Shown: piece by piece, positions 34,103 to 45,031 of the stretch
Layout of the letters: each line of letters begins with the position of its first letter
Numbering within the stretch: the stretch's first letter is position 1
Assembly: GCA_020160755.1 (NCBI GenBank)
Contig: JAIUPN010000011.1
Span: forward strand, 62,001 to 126,000
Origin: Pseudomonadota bacterium
GTDB taxonomy: Bacteria > Pseudomonadota > Alphaproteobacteria > Sphingomonadales > Sphingomonadaceae
Direction: 5' to 3'
DNA length: 64,000 bases
Position numbers and translations under genes: made by a program
The notes under the pieces: model-generated
What the model was told of the DNA's origin: nothing
Database searches by the model: none
The model's input: only the letters and a program-made list of their open reading frames with translations

Positions 34103-35239
34103 TCAACCCTTCGGCAAATGGATAATCCAGCTTTGATCGGTCGGTTCGATCCGCCCTTCGCGATAGCCGCCGGCGAGCAGCGCGGTCCGGGCGTCGGCGC
34201 GGACGAGCGTCATATAATTCCACGGCCCGCCGAGATCATAGTCGAGCCGACGGCCCGTGCCGCTGGCGACGTCGAAGATTTCGGGGGCGCTGTCACCCGC
34301 GGCGACGAGGACGCGGTTTCCGGAAAGCAACAGCAGCCCGTCGCTGATCTTGAAGCGCGGATCGGCGAGGTTGCCCGCGGAAACGAAGCGCCCCGCCGCG
34401 ACGTCGAAGCGCTCGACCGATCGCAGCTTTCCGTCATAATCGCGGACATCCGATCCGCCGACGACCAATATGTCGCCATTGTCGAGGCGCAGCGCGCCAT
34501 GCTTGTACCGTCCCTGCGCCATCGTCCCGGCGGCGCTGAACCGGCCGGTCGCGGGATCGAACAGCTCGGCGCTCGCCAGCGCTTGCCGCGGCTCGCGATC
34601 GGGCCGACCGCCCCCGGTCACCAGCACCCGTCCGTCCCGGAGCAAAGTCGCCGTCGCACCGCTTCGCGCGGCGCCGAGCGAGCCCGTCGCGTTCAGGCGG
34701 CCCGAGACGGGGTCGAAGATTTCCGCGTCGGAGCGGACGTCCGTCCCGTCATATCCGCCGGCGATCAGAATACGGCCATCGGCGAGACGCGCGACCGCCG
34801 GGGCGTTTCGCGGCACTGCCATCGCCGGCCCCGCGACCGACTGGCCCGTCGCGGGATCGAATATTTCGGTGGTCGCCGACACGCGCCCGTCGACCCATCC
34901 GCCAAGGATGAGCACTCGCCCGCCGGGCAACGCGGCCACCGACGGCTGGATACGTTCGGCGAGGAGCTGACCACTGCCCGCAAGCTCCATACTGCCGGCA
35001 TCGATGATATCGACGGTGGCGCTGGCCGGGCCAGCCTCGCAGCCCGCGCGCACGCACCCGCCGATGGCGAGCAAACGCCCCTCCCCCGCTGCGACAAGCT
35101 GGTGGGTCGCGCGCGGCGCGCCGAGGCGCGGGCCGGACTCGATACGGATCTCGCTCGCCTGTTCGGCCGCGCTGCCGCCGTTCGCCACGCAGGCGGTCAT
35201 CGCCAGCGAGAGAAGCGCACATATCGAAACATTCCGCAT
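34103..35239 (-). CDS. Kelch-repeat lipoprotein
   Basis: 378 residues: signal peptide with a lipobox-like SLAMTACVANG (Cys about residue 17), then five to six Kelch-like blades each with a GG pair and a downstream E-F-D-P segment, for example RVLILGGWVDGRVSATTEIF, RILIAGGYDGTDVRSDAEIF and ILVVGGSDVRDYDGK. It should fold as a beta-propeller tethered in the periplasm or outer membrane. It sits between mltG and the hydrolase gene. Role unknown; sugar or peptide binding are both possible. Confidence 0.8.
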   Translation of the reverse strand: MRNVSICALLSLAMTACVANGGSAAEQASEIRIESGPRLGAPRATHQLVAAGEGRLLAIGGCVRAGCEAGPASATVDIIDAGSMELAGSGQLLAERIQPSVAALPGGRVLILGGWVDGRVSATTEIFDPATGQSVAGPAMAVPRNAPAVARLADGRILIAGGYDGTDVRSDAEIFDPVSGRLNATGSLGAARSGATATLLRDGRVLVTGGGRPDREPRQALASAELFDPATGRFSAAGTMAQGRYKHGALRLDNGDILVVGGSDVRDYDGKLRSVERFDVAAGRFVSAGNLADPRFKISDGLLLLSGNRVLVAAGDSAPEIFDVASGTGRRLDYDLGGPWNYMTLVRADARTALLAGGYREGRIEPTDQSWIIHLPKG

Positions 35240-35271
35240 CGTACGTCTCCCCGCCGTCCGGCGATTGCCGC

Positions 35272-36213
35272 TTATTCCATCTCCCCGCGATCACGGCGGA
35301 GCTGATACCATTTCTGCACATTGGCATTATGTTCGGCGAGCGTGCGCGCGAAGATGTGCCCGCCATCGCCCTTGGCAACGAAGAAGAGATAGTCATTCGC
35401 TTCGGGATCGAGCACCGCGGCGATCGACGCCTTGCCCGGATTGGCGATCGGTCCCTTGGGCAGGCCGATCATGCTGTAGGTATTATAGCCGTTCACCGCC
35501 TGGATTTCGGAGCGCAGGATGCGCCGTCCGAGCGGCTTGCCTCCCGTGATCGGGTAGATGATCGTCGGATCGGCCTGCAGCCGCATACCGACGCCGAGAC
35601 GGTTGGTATAGACGCCCGCGACGGTGCGGCGTTCGGCGGCGACGCCGGTTTCCTTCTCGACGATCGAGGCGAGCGTCATCGCTTCGTTGCGATCCTTCAC
35701 CGCCGAGCGCGGCGTGCGTTTTGCCCAGAGTTCGCCAAACGCCTTGTCCATCGCCGCCTGCATCCGCTTGACGACCGCCGCACGGCTTTCGCCGGTGGTG
35801 AAGGCATAGCTGTCGGGCAATATGCTGCCTTCGGCGGGTACGGGAATTTCGCCCTTCAGGCGCTTTTCGGCCATCAGCCGTTCCCACACCATGATCGAGG
35901 GCATCCCTTCGGGAATCATCACGAGGCGCTGGATCGTCTTGCCCGACTGGAACAGTTCGAGGATGTCGCCCGCGTCCATCCCCTTCTCGATCTTGTATTC
36001 GCCCGGCTTGATCGGATCGTCCGAGCCGAAGAAGCGCGCCTCGTTGCGGAAACTCGATGCCGAAACCAGCCCGGCGTCCTCAAGGATCTGCCCCGCCTTC
36101 GCGATGCTCGTGCCGTGCGGGATCACCACTTCGGCGTCCTTGGGCGCGCCGCCCGAACAGGCCGCGAGGAGCAATGCCAGAATCGCGATCGTCAGCCAGC
36201 GGAACGGATGCAT
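35272..36213 (-). CDS. mltG: MltG endolytic peptidoglycan transglycosylase
   Basis: 313 residues. N-terminal signal/anchor (LTIAILALLLAACSGG) with a lipoprotein-like LAAC, then the YceG-like core with VVIPHGTSIAKAGQILED, VMIPEGMPSIMVWERL, LPDSYAFTTGE and the catalytic Glu in LASIVEKETG. The C-terminal part has VYTNRLGVGMRLQADPTIIY and YNTYSMIGLPKGPIANPG, classic MltG. It cleaves nascent glycan strands and terminates their elongation. GAGGAGAG precedes the ATG. Located downstream of fabF as in many alphaproteobacteria, separated by a palindromic repeat. Confidence 0.94.
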   Translation of the reverse strand: MHPFRWLTIAILALLLAACSGGAPKDAEVVIPHGTSIAKAGQILEDAGLVSASSFRNEARFFGSDDPIKPGEYKIEKGMDAGDILELFQSGKTIQRLVMIPEGMPSIMVWERLMAEKRLKGEIPVPAEGSILPDSYAFTTGESRAAVVKRMQAAMDKAFGELWAKRTPRSAVKDRNEAMTLASIVEKETGVAAERRTVAGVYTNRLGVGMRLQADPTIIYPITGGKPLGRRILRSEIQAVNGYNTYSMIGLPKGPIANPGKASIAAVLDPEANDYLFFVAKGDGGHIFARTLAEHNANVQKWYQLRRDRGEME

Positions 36214-36223
36214 CTTCTCTCCT

Positions 36224-36309
36224 CGTCATTCCCGCGAAAGCGGGAATCCGCTTTCGCCCGGATCGACATTGAACGCCGTAGCCGGATCCCCGTCTGCGCG
36301 GGGATGACG
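36224..36309. repeat. Palindromic intergenic repeat (86 bp, REP/MITE-like)
   Basis: Terminal inverted repeat CGTCATTCCCGCG / CGCGGGGATGACG (one mismatch), with an inner hairpin ATTCCCGC-GAAA-GCGGGAAT. It fills the fabF-mltG gap. A second element with the same CGTCATnCC...GGnATGAC ends lies at 47652. Such elements are widespread in sphingomonad genomes. Confidence 0.7.
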
Positions 36310-36316
36310 GAAAAAA

Positions 36317-37579
36317 TCAGTCCTCGACCGCCTTGACGATTACGCTGGCGTTGGTACCGCCGAAACCGAAGCTGTTGTTGAGCGCGGCCTTCACTTCGCG
36401 CTTCTTCGCCTTGTGCGGGACAAGGTCGACGCCCTCGGTGCCTTCGTCGGGATTGTCGAGGTTGAGCGTCGGCGGCACGATCTGGTCGCGGATCGCGAGG
36501 ATGCAGAAGATCGTCTCGACCGCGCCCGCGCCGCCGAGCAGATGCCCGATGGCCGACTTGGTCGAGCTCATCGACACATTGGCTATTTCGTTACCGAACA
36601 GGCGCTTCACCGCGCCAAGCTCGATCGTGTCGGCCATCGTCGACGTGCCGTGCGCATTGACATAGTCGATGTCGGCAGGGGTCATCCCCGCCTTTTTCAG
36701 TGCCATTTCCATCGAACGGAAAGCGCCCGAACCATCGGGGTGCGGCGCCGTCACATGATAGGCATCGCCCGACAGGCCGTAACCCACGACTTCGGCGTAA
36801 ATCTTCGCGCCGCGCGCCTTGGCATGCTCATATTCCTCGAGCACGACGACGCCAGCGCCCTCGCCCATCACGAAGCCGTCGCGGTCCTTGTCATAGGGGC
36901 GGCTCGCCCGTTCGGGGCGGTCGTTATAGCTCATGTTAAGCGCGCGCGCCTGCGCGAAGCCCGCGATCCCGATCGGGCAGATCGTCGCTTCGGCGCCGCC
37001 CGCGAGCATGATGTCGGCATCGTCGTCGCGAATCATCCGCGCCGCATCGCCGATCGAATGCGCGCCGGTCGAACAGGCGGTGACGACGGCGTGGTTGGGG
37101 CCCTGGAGGCCGTACTTGATGCTGACCTGGCCCGAGATCAGGTTGATCAGGCGGCCGTGGACGAAGTGCGGCGAAACGCGGCCCGGTCCTTTTTCGGCGA
37201 GCAGCAGGCTTTCGCTTTCGATGCCCGGCAGGCCGCCGATACCCGATCCGATCGAGCAGCCGGCGCGCAGCTTCATTTCGTCGGACATATCCTCGAGGCC
37301 GGCGTCCTCGATCGCCTGTCCCGCGGCGTCGATGCCGAAGATGATGAAAGGATCGACCTGACGCTGTACCTTGTGATCGACGCGCTTGCCGGGGTCGAAG
37401 CCATATTCATGGTCGGGTCCCTTGACCTCGCACGCGATCGTGCATTTCTGGTCCGATGCGTCGAAATGGGTGATCGTACCCGCGCCCGATTTGCCGGCGA
37501 TCAGATTTTTCCAGGTGGTTTCGACATCGGCGCCCAGCGGCGTCACCAAACCCAAACCTGTCACCACAACCCGGCGCAT
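36317..37579 (-). CDS. fabF: 3-oxoacyl-[ACP] synthase II (KAS II)
   Basis: 420 residues; condenses malonyl-ACP with acyl-ACP in fatty-acid elongation. The catalytic triad is visible: Cys in VVTACSTGAHS, His in VNAHGTSTMAD and His in KSAIGHLLGGAG; the N-terminus is RRVVVTGLGLVTPLG. I chose the ATG at 37579 (AAAGGA 6 bases upstream) over an ATG 15 bases further up. It follows acpP, giving the usual acpP-fabF order. Confidence 0.96.
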   Translation of the reverse strand: MRRVVVTGLGLVTPLGADVETTWKNLIAGKSGAGTITHFDASDQKCTIACEVKGPDHEYGFDPGKRVDHKVQRQVDPFIIFGIDAAGQAIEDAGLEDMSDEMKLRAGCSIGSGIGGLPGIESESLLLAEKGPGRVSPHFVHGRLINLISGQVSIKYGLQGPNHAVVTACSTGAHSIGDAARMIRDDDADIMLAGGAEATICPIGIAGFAQARALNMSYNDRPERASRPYDKDRDGFVMGEGAGVVVLEEYEHAKARGAKIYAEVVGYGLSGDAYHVTAPHPDGSGAFRSMEMALKKAGMTPADIDYVNAHGTSTMADTIELGAVKRLFGNEIANVSMSSTKSAIGHLLGGAGAVETIFCILAIRDQIVPPTLNLDNPDEGTEGVDLVPHKAKKREVKAALNNSFGFGGTNASVIVKAVED

Positions 37580-37646
37580 AATCATTCCTTTCATCGGCCC
37601 CTGCCCCCGCAGCGAGCCGCATCAATTCCTAAAGACGCGTTTCCAT

Positions 37647-37694
37647 AAAAAAAGCTTCCCGGCCACTGCGCACGAGCGCTCGGGACCGGGAAGC
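37647..37694 (-). terminator. Rho-independent terminator after acpP
   Basis: On the minus strand GCTTCCCGG and CCGGGAAGC form a perfect 9-bp stem around a G/C-rich loop, followed by seven T. It lies 56 bp past the acpP stop and before fabF, so it would make an abundant short acpP mRNA with partial read-through. Confidence 0.75.
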
Positions 37695-37749
37695 CGGAAA
37701 TGCGTGGGCGGCGTTGCCGCCGCATCCGGCCACGCCGGATCGCAGGGCT

Positions 37750-37986
37750 TTAGCCCTTGTTCGCTTCGATATAGTCGATCGCATCCTTGACGGTGGCGAT
37801 CTTTTCCGCCGCATCGTCGGGGATTTCGACACCGAATTCTTCTTCGAACGCCATCACCAGCTCGACGATGTCGAGGCTGTCGGCGCCCAGATCGTCGATG
37901 AAGCTCGCTTCTTCGGTGACCTTGTCGGCTTCGACGCCCAGATGTTCGACAACGATCTTTTTAACCTTTTCGGCCGAATCGCTCAT
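37750..37986 (-). CDS. acpP: Acyl carrier protein
   Basis: 78 residues, acidic, with the phosphopantetheine attachment Ser in [12 protein letters not shown] and the ending [19 protein letters not shown]. Carries growing acyl chains for FabF and other synthases. Start ATG at 37986 with AAGGAA upstream. Standard length and sequence for an alphaproteobacterial AcpP. Confidence 0.97.
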   Translation of the reverse strand: MSDSAEKVKKIVVEHLGVEADKVTEEASFIDDLGADSLDIVELVMAFEEEFGVEIPDDAAEKIATVKDAIDYIEANKG

Positions 37987-38029
37987 GCACAGTTCCTTTT
38001 TTCTGACTATGTCGTGAATGTTGAAAATT

Positions 38030-38058
38030 GCCCTAGTGCGCGTGGGCGGGGCTGGCAA
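38030..38058 (-). promoter_or_regulatory. Possible acpP promoter
   Basis: Minus-strand TTGCCA and TAGGGC separated by 17 bases, about 45 bp before the acpP start and overlapping the 3' end of the serine hydrolase gene. Only a moderate match to consensus. Confidence 0.3.
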
Positions 38059-39244
38059 GAGGGCTGGCTCCGGTGGTGCGGCGAAGCGCCGCATCGACGA
38101 GAACTTCCTCCGCAGCGCTATATGCCGACCGTGTCCCTTTCTGCCCCTCCGGCACCTGCGTGACGAAATAGGCAATGCCATCGCCGCCTTCAAGGTCGAA
38201 CCACAGGCCGGAGCGCAATCCATAGGCATCACCCGAATGGCCAAGGCGTAGCCGCCCATCGCCGAACAGGTCGTCGCGGCACGCCGGATCGGATAGTGCC
38301 GGGCCGCCCGTGCTGTGCATAGCTATGCCATATTCGCAGAAAAACCCGCCGGTACCCTCGCCGCTGGTCGGATGCACGGGCGCCATCGCCTCCAGCCGCG
38401 CGAGGCTTTCGGGCTTCAGGAAACCCTCGCCGCGGCGCAGCAGCATGACGCCAATGCGCGCGAGGCCGTTCGCCGAGATCCGCAGCCCCCCTTGCGGGCT
38501 GAATCCCGCGCCGTGGCGCGCGAGGCGATAGTGCGCAAGATCGCAGCTGCCGTCGGTGGCGGGCACGACGGGGCAAGGCGGCCGCACGCCTTGCAGGTCG
38601 TCGCGCACGACCGTGCCGTCCGCGCCGCGGAGTGTGACCGCCCGCGCGACCGCAGCGTCGCTGCACGTCGGCCAGTTGAAGCAGGCGTCGAGGCCGAGCG
38701 GCCGAATGACCAGCCGCGCCATCGCCGCATCGAAACGCTCGCCCGTCGCCCCCTCGATCGCCGCCGCCACGACGGGATAGTTGAGGTTCGCATAGGCAAA
38801 ATCACCCGCCGGTGCGCGCGCTGCGTCCCAGGCGGCCGGGTTGCGGAGCGCACCTTCGAGATCGGCGTCGAGCGGCAGTGCATAGTCGACATTGTCGGCG
38901 AGTCCCGAACGGTGGCCGAGGAGCTGCGCCAGCGTGATCGGGCGATCGGGGTAGCCCGGATGACGCAGTCGCCAACCCAGATAGACCGACACATCGCGGT
39001 CGAGATCGAGCTTGCCCGCCTCGACGAGCCGCAACACCCCGAGCGCGACGACGAGCTTGGAGACCGACGCGATGCGAACGGGGTCGTCGGGGGTCAGCGG
39101 CCGCGTATTCGCGGGGTCGGCGAACCCCTCGGCGACGCGCGTCTCGATCCGCCCTTCGCGGTCGAAACGCACCGCGACCGCCGCGGGCGGCGCGGGCGGC
39201 GCGGGTGAGGCGGCGAGCGTCAGCAGGGCAAGTGCAGTAAACAT
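38033..39244 (-). CDS. Class-C-like serine hydrolase (beta-lactamase family)
   Basis: 403 residues with a signal peptide ([17 protein letters not shown]). Active-site motifs of the penicillin-binding/class C fold are present: SxxK as ASVSKLV, YxN as YANLNYP, and a third motif GHSGDAYG. Family members include D-aminopeptidases, esterases and beta-lactamase-like proteins. Two Cys pairs ([18 protein letters not shown]) suggest disulphides, in line with export. True resistance function is unlikely without closer AmpC similarity. Function unknown. Confidence 0.87.
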   Translation of the reverse strand: MFTALALLTLAASPAPPAPPAAVAVRFDREGRIETRVAEGFADPANTRPLTPDDPVRIASVSKLVVALGVLRLVEAGKLDLDRDVSVYLGWRLRHPGYPDRPITLAQLLGHRSGLADNVDYALPLDADLEGALRNPAAWDAARAPAGDFAYANLNYPVVAAAIEGATGERFDAAMARLVIRPLGLDACFNWPTCSDAAVARAVTLRGADGTVVRDDLQGVRPPCPVVPATDGSCDLAHYRLARHGAGFSPQGGLRISANGLARIGVMLLRRGEGFLKPESLARLEAMAPVHPTSGEGTGGFFCEYGIAMHSTGGPALSDPACRDDLFGDGRLRLGHSGDAYGLRSGLWFDLEGGDGIAYFVTQVPEGQKGTRSAYSAAEEVLVDAALRRTTGASPLASPAHAH

Positions 39245-39307
39245 CGCGCCATCCTGCGCAGCGTCGCCCGCGCCGTCAAGGCGCAGCCAGCGCCGGCAGG
39301 CGGGCCG

Positions 39308-41071
39308 TCAGGGCGCGGCTTTTGCCGGAACGACGCCCGATTCGCGCAGCGCCGCCGAGGCGCGTTGAATAACGACCGGCGTGATCATGAACCGGCCCAG
39401 CACCCGTTCGGGCGCCGCGTCGGCGGGTTGACGCGTGTAGGTGAGCAGCCGCTGCCATTGCGCACGCCCCGCGGCCACGTCGCCCTGCTGCGCCAGCACA
39501 ATCGCCCGCACCATCATATATTGCGGCTCCATGTTGCTCGGCGACGGCATCTGGTCGAGAATCTTTCGCGCTTCCGCATCTTCGCCGCGCTGCGACAGCA
39601 CGAAAGCCAGCGTGACCGCCGGAACGCCGGGGTAGGAAGAATCGAGCTGCAACGATCGCCGAAGCAGCGCCTCGCCCTCCGACGCCTGCCCGCAGGTCAG
39701 CTTGAACAGCCCCAGGAAACCCGCCATGTCGGGATCATAGGGGTTGAGCGCGATCGCCGCGTCGCCCATCGCATTGCCGCCCGCACAATTGCCCGAATAG
39801 AAATTCGCGCGCGCCATCGCGAATAGCCCCGCCGCCGAGTTCGGGCTGTTTTCGTAAGACCGCAGCGCCAGCGCGCGCGCCTCGCCGAACGCCTCGCGAC
39901 CCGCCGGCGTCATCCGCAGCGGCTGCCAGTCGCCATAGCGGACGAGCGACAGCGCGTTCAGCGCAACGGGATCGCGCGGATTGGCCTTGAGCGTCGCGCG
40001 GAGGCAGCTATCGACCTGTTTGGCGGCCCCCGCATTGCGCATCTGGCGCATCCGGTTGAACTGCGCCAGGCAGGGAAAGCCCGGCGAATAATTGTCGGGT
40101 TGACGCTGAACCTGATCGCGAACGATCACCCCATAATCGCCCGCGAGCTGTGCGATCAGCGGCTCGATTGCATAGAATTCGGGGGTTTCCTGCTGGGTCA
40201 GGCGCAGCTGCTGCGACCAGATCGCACGCTGGTCGGCCACGCGATTGAGGACGAGCGTCACGTCGGTGAGGCCGTCGACCGTGCGAACAAGCGACGTGTC
40301 GAGCCGATAGTCGCCGTTCCGGGGCGTGGCGCTGCCGGGCGCTTTCGAGCTGAGCAGGTCGACGAGCTCGAAGCGCCGGAGTCCGTCGCGCAGCTTGCCG
40401 TCGAGCGCGCGTGCCAGTGCCCGCGATTCGGGCGAGTTCCCTGCCGCGGGCGCGCTGACCTCCAGCAAGGGAACAGGCACCGGGTCGCTCAAAAACAGCC
40501 GGTCGGAGCCGCCGCGCAGCATCCAGAGCGCGAGAAGCGCCAGTCCAAAAAGGATCAGGACCACGATCCAGCGGCCAAAGTGCGGGCCGCCGTCGGGCCG
40601 CCGATGCGCCCCACCCGATACGGGCGGCCGCCCCGACGCCGCAGCGAATGGTGCCGCTTTGACGTCACCCGCTACCGCGGGCTCGTCGGCCGATCGCGCT
40701 GACGGGGGCGCCGCGCGATACTGGACAACAACCTCATAGCTGCCTTGCGGCACGCGCAGGCGATGTACCCACGGCGTGTCGGCATAATAGCGGTCGAGCA
40801 GGCTCCGCAGCCGGCCCACCATGACCCGCGGATAGCTGTCGACCGCGGGATCGAAATCCTCGCTGCGGCCCAGCGCCTCGGTCGCGATCGCATAGGCCTT
40901 GGGCGAACTGCGTCCACCGCGCAGGCGATGTTCGACAAGGAATTGCAGCAAACGCGACAGCACCGGCGAGCGCGTGAACATCGGTGAATCGAGCAAGCGC
41001 TCGAGTTCGTCCGCGATGATCCGGTCGGTCTCGCCAGGATTCTGTGTCTCATTCGCTTTCGCGTGGTCCAT
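39308..41071 (-). CDS. Membrane protein with N-terminal regulator-like domain and C-terminal TPRs
   Basis: About 587 residues. Residues ~10-100 (SPVLSRLLQFLVEHRLRGG ... FDPAVDSYPRVMVGRLR) match the N-terminal domain shared by many sphingomonad adenylate-cyclase/winged-helix sensor proteins. A single membrane helix (about 168-185) follows. The rest contains tetratricopeptide-like helical repeats (ALRSYENSPNSAAGLFAMAR, LLRRSLQLDSSYPGVPAVTL). It resembles one-component membrane regulators with a periplasmic TPR sensor. Start at 41071 is preceded by GAGGG; an ATG at 41116 extends it by 15 residues. Confidence 0.8.
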   Translation of the reverse strand: MDHAKANETQNPGETDRIIADELERLLDSPMFTRSPVLSRLLQFLVEHRLRGGRSSPKAYAIATEALGRSEDFDPAVDSYPRVMVGRLRSLLDRYYADTPWVHRLRVPQGSYEVVVQYRAAPPSARSADEPAVAGDVKAAPFAAASGRPPVSGGAHRRPDGGPHFGRWIVVLILFGLALLALWMLRGGSDRLFLSDPVPVPLLEVSAPAAGNSPESRALARALDGKLRDGLRRFELVDLLSSKAPGSATPRNGDYRLDTSLVRTVDGLTDVTLVLNRVADQRAIWSQQLRLTQQETPEFYAIEPLIAQLAGDYGVIVRDQVQRQPDNYSPGFPCLAQFNRMRQMRNAGAAKQVDSCLRATLKANPRDPVALNALSLVRYGDWQPLRMTPAGREAFGEARALALRSYENSPNSAAGLFAMARANFYSGNCAGGNAMGDAAIALNPYDPDMAGFLGLFKLTCGQASEGEALLRRSLQLDSSYPGVPAVTLAFVLSQRGEDAEARKILDQMPSPSNMEPQYMMVRAIVLAQQGDVAAGRAQWQRLLTYTRQPADAAPERVLGRFMITPVVIQRASAALRESGVVPAKAAP

Positions 41072-41416
41072 GCTACCCTCAAATGCCCCCGACGGGCGGT
41101 GCGGTAGATACGCCAATCAGTCAGCGCGGCCACCCATTGTTACTTCCACGTAACGGTAACAAGGCGGCCGCACGCCATATCAGAAGAAGGGCGCCTCGCC
41201 AATCTGCAAGGAAATGCGCGAAACCGGGTTAACGATTGGTTATCAAACGGCAACATCGCACCGTGTGACCCCTTGTAACTGCCAAGCTTTCGAAATTGTG
41301 TCATTCTTGGACCGTCGCGGCATTCCTACGATGGCGCGGCGTGAAGCCAAAAGGCGGAAGGTGCGAGCTGGTCCCTGGCGCCTTTCGATCCCCCTCAGGC
41401 TTCATTTTGAGACTTC
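41072..41416. other. Gap without a convincing gene
   Basis: This stretch between the TPR regulator start and the terminator-like hairpin at 41417 shows no frame with sphingomonad codon use and a ribosome site. It must hold the promoter of the TPR gene, but I see no clear -35/-10 pair. Lower GC in 41220-41300 than around it. Confidence 0.5.
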
Positions 41417-41455
41417 GCCGGGCGGCCAAACAGCCCCACCTGTTCGCCGCCCGGC
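41417..41455 (-). terminator. Terminator-like hairpin after the ferric-reductase-like gene
   Basis: Perfect 10-bp arms GCCGGGCGGC / GCCGCCCGGC, with an inner AACAG/CTGTT extension, 14 bp beyond the stop at 41469. No strong T run, so a factor-dependent or stability role is possible. Confidence 0.5.
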
Positions 41456-41468
41456 AAGTCGACCTGCC

Positions 41469-42071
41469 CTACTTTGCGACGACCGCACCGAAGCGCCGCG
41501 GCCAAAGGCGCAGCGCGAGCGCGGAAATCATGATCGATCCAAACACGATCCCGACGATCCGCCTGTCCGGATCGTCGCCAAAGGTGCGGCCGGCATAGCT
41601 CGCGGTAAAGATGAACCAGATATAATAGACGCCGAACAGGTGGAGGCGCCGCCACCATTTGCCGAGCCGCCGTTGCCATCCGTCGGTCGAGGTCAGCGCC
41701 ATCAGATAGAGAATGGCATAAGCGAGCCCGCCTCCCACCAGCGACTGCCATGTCCGCCCCGGTGCATAGACGATGACGTTGATGCCCAGCGCCGCGAGAT
41801 GGATCGTATGTGCGAGCGCAAAGCCCAGCCCCCATTGCCGTCGCCGGCGAAGGACGGCGCGCGTCACCGGCCCCGGCCAGCGGCGCACCAGGGTCGAGGC
41901 AAGGAAGGCGACGAGGAACAGCGGCAGGCCCGCGCGTGCGGTCCAGCGCGCGGCAAGCCCCGCGCGCTCGGTGGCATCGCCGCCCGCCAGCAATCCCGCC
42001 GCAACCGCCAGCAGGCCCGCGAACAGGCCGAGCAGCAGCGGGGTCGATCGACGGTCGAGCCAGCGGGTCAA
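41469..42071 (-). CDS. Ferric-reductase-like transmembrane heme protein
   Basis: 200 residues with about six membrane segments and the paired heme-ligand His of the ferric reductase/MsrQ fold: FALAHTIHLAAL in one helix and RRLHLFGVYYIW in a later one. This is the heme-binding membrane part only; there is no flavin or NAD domain. MsrQ, which feeds electrons to the periplasmic methionine-sulfoxide reductase MsrP, is similar, but no msrP is nearby. Electron partner unknown. Confidence 0.8.
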   Translation of the reverse strand: MTRWLDRRSTPLLLGLFAGLLAVAAGLLAGGDATERAGLAARWTARAGLPLFLVAFLASTLVRRWPGPVTRAVLRRRRQWGLGFALAHTIHLAALGINVIVYAPGRTWQSLVGGGLAYAILYLMALTSTDGWQRRLGKWWRRLHLFGVYYIWFIFTASYAGRTFGDDPDRRIVGIVFGSIMISALALRLWPRRFGAVVAK

Positions 42072-42178
42072 GCCGACGCCCTCGCGCTACGGCGGGCGTA
42101 CGGCGGATGACCGCCTCGGTCGCCGATTCCCGACACCATGTAAACGACCATGCCCCCGCCTTTCTTCCATCCTGTAAC

Positions 42179-42209
42179 GAAAAGGGGCGCCGGTTTCCAC
42201 CGACGCCCC
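42179..42209 (-). terminator. Rho-independent terminator of the DUF3617 gene
   Basis: Minus-strand stem GGGGCGTCGGT / ACCGGCGCCCC (one G-G mismatch) with GGAA loop, followed by TTTT, 26 bp past the DUF3617 stop. Confidence 0.75.
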
Positions 42210-42234
42210 TGTTGTTCGCCGAAAAGACGAAGGC

Positions 42235-42750
42235 TTACGTCGCCGCCGGCGCCTTGCACGGGCCCGTATGGGTCTGCGTCATCTGCATGACCATTTCCAT
42301 GTCGCCGCCGGTGGGAACCTTGCCCTTGGTGGTGATGGTGACGTCGCTCTTCTTGGCTTCCATCGTACCGGTCATCGCCATGTCGACGGTCTGGCCGTTG
42401 GCCTTGCAGGTGCCGGCGATATCGATCTTGCCGCCCGCGATATCCTTCTTCGACCAGGTGCATTCGCCGCCGTTGCCCGGCCCCTTGGCGAGTTCGGCAG
42501 CGATATCTTCCTTGTCGACCTGCTCCTGCGTGAAGCACTGGTCCATGCCGCTGGCGCCTTCCATCATCTTCGCCATGCCGTCCTTCATTTCGGGCGGCAT
42601 GCCGGGGACTTCGAACTTCACCAGCTTGACGTCGGTTTTCCAGTTACCGGCTTCGCGCTTGACCGGACCGCTCGCGGCGTTCTCGCTCTTGCCGCAGCCC
42701 GACACCGCGATGAGGGCGCCGATTGCGGCGACCGTCAGAAACTTCTTCAT
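42235..42750 (-). CDS. DUF3617 lipoprotein
   Basis: 171 residues: signal peptide with lipobox [11 protein letters not shown] (Cys about residue 19), then the DUF3617 pattern [20 protein letters not shown] ... [16 protein letters not shown] ... [20 protein letters not shown]. Many sphingomonads carry several copies; the role is unknown, presumably periplasmic. Divergent from uvrB, with its own terminator downstream. Confidence 0.88.
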   Translation of the reverse strand: MKKFLTVAAIGALIAVSGCGKSENAASGPVKREAGNWKTDVKLVKFEVPGMPPEMKDGMAKMMEGASGMDQCFTQEQVDKEDIAAELAKGPGNGGECTWSKKDIAGGKIDIAGTCKANGQTVDMAMTGTMEAKKSDVTITTKGKVPTGGDMEMVMQMTQTHTGPCKAPAAT

Positions 42751-42837
42751 ACCCTGTCTCCTGTGACTATCCGTTTGGGGGATTGTTTTGATTCATTGCG
42801 ATTGTGGACCCGCCTCATCGATACCATATTGGCAGCA

Positions 42838-45024
<2,187 letters not shown>

Positions 45025-45031
45025 TCGCCCG

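Noticed and set aside
38033-39244. AmpC beta-lactamase
   Set aside because: Has SxxK and YxN but no KTG triad and an unusual Cys-rich insert; better left as a serine hydrolase of the class C fold.
42268-42837. Long upstream extension of uvrB
   Set aside because: The frame stays open across the divergent DUF3617 gene, but UvrB homology begins at [11 protein letters not shown]; the extra 190 residues are shadow.
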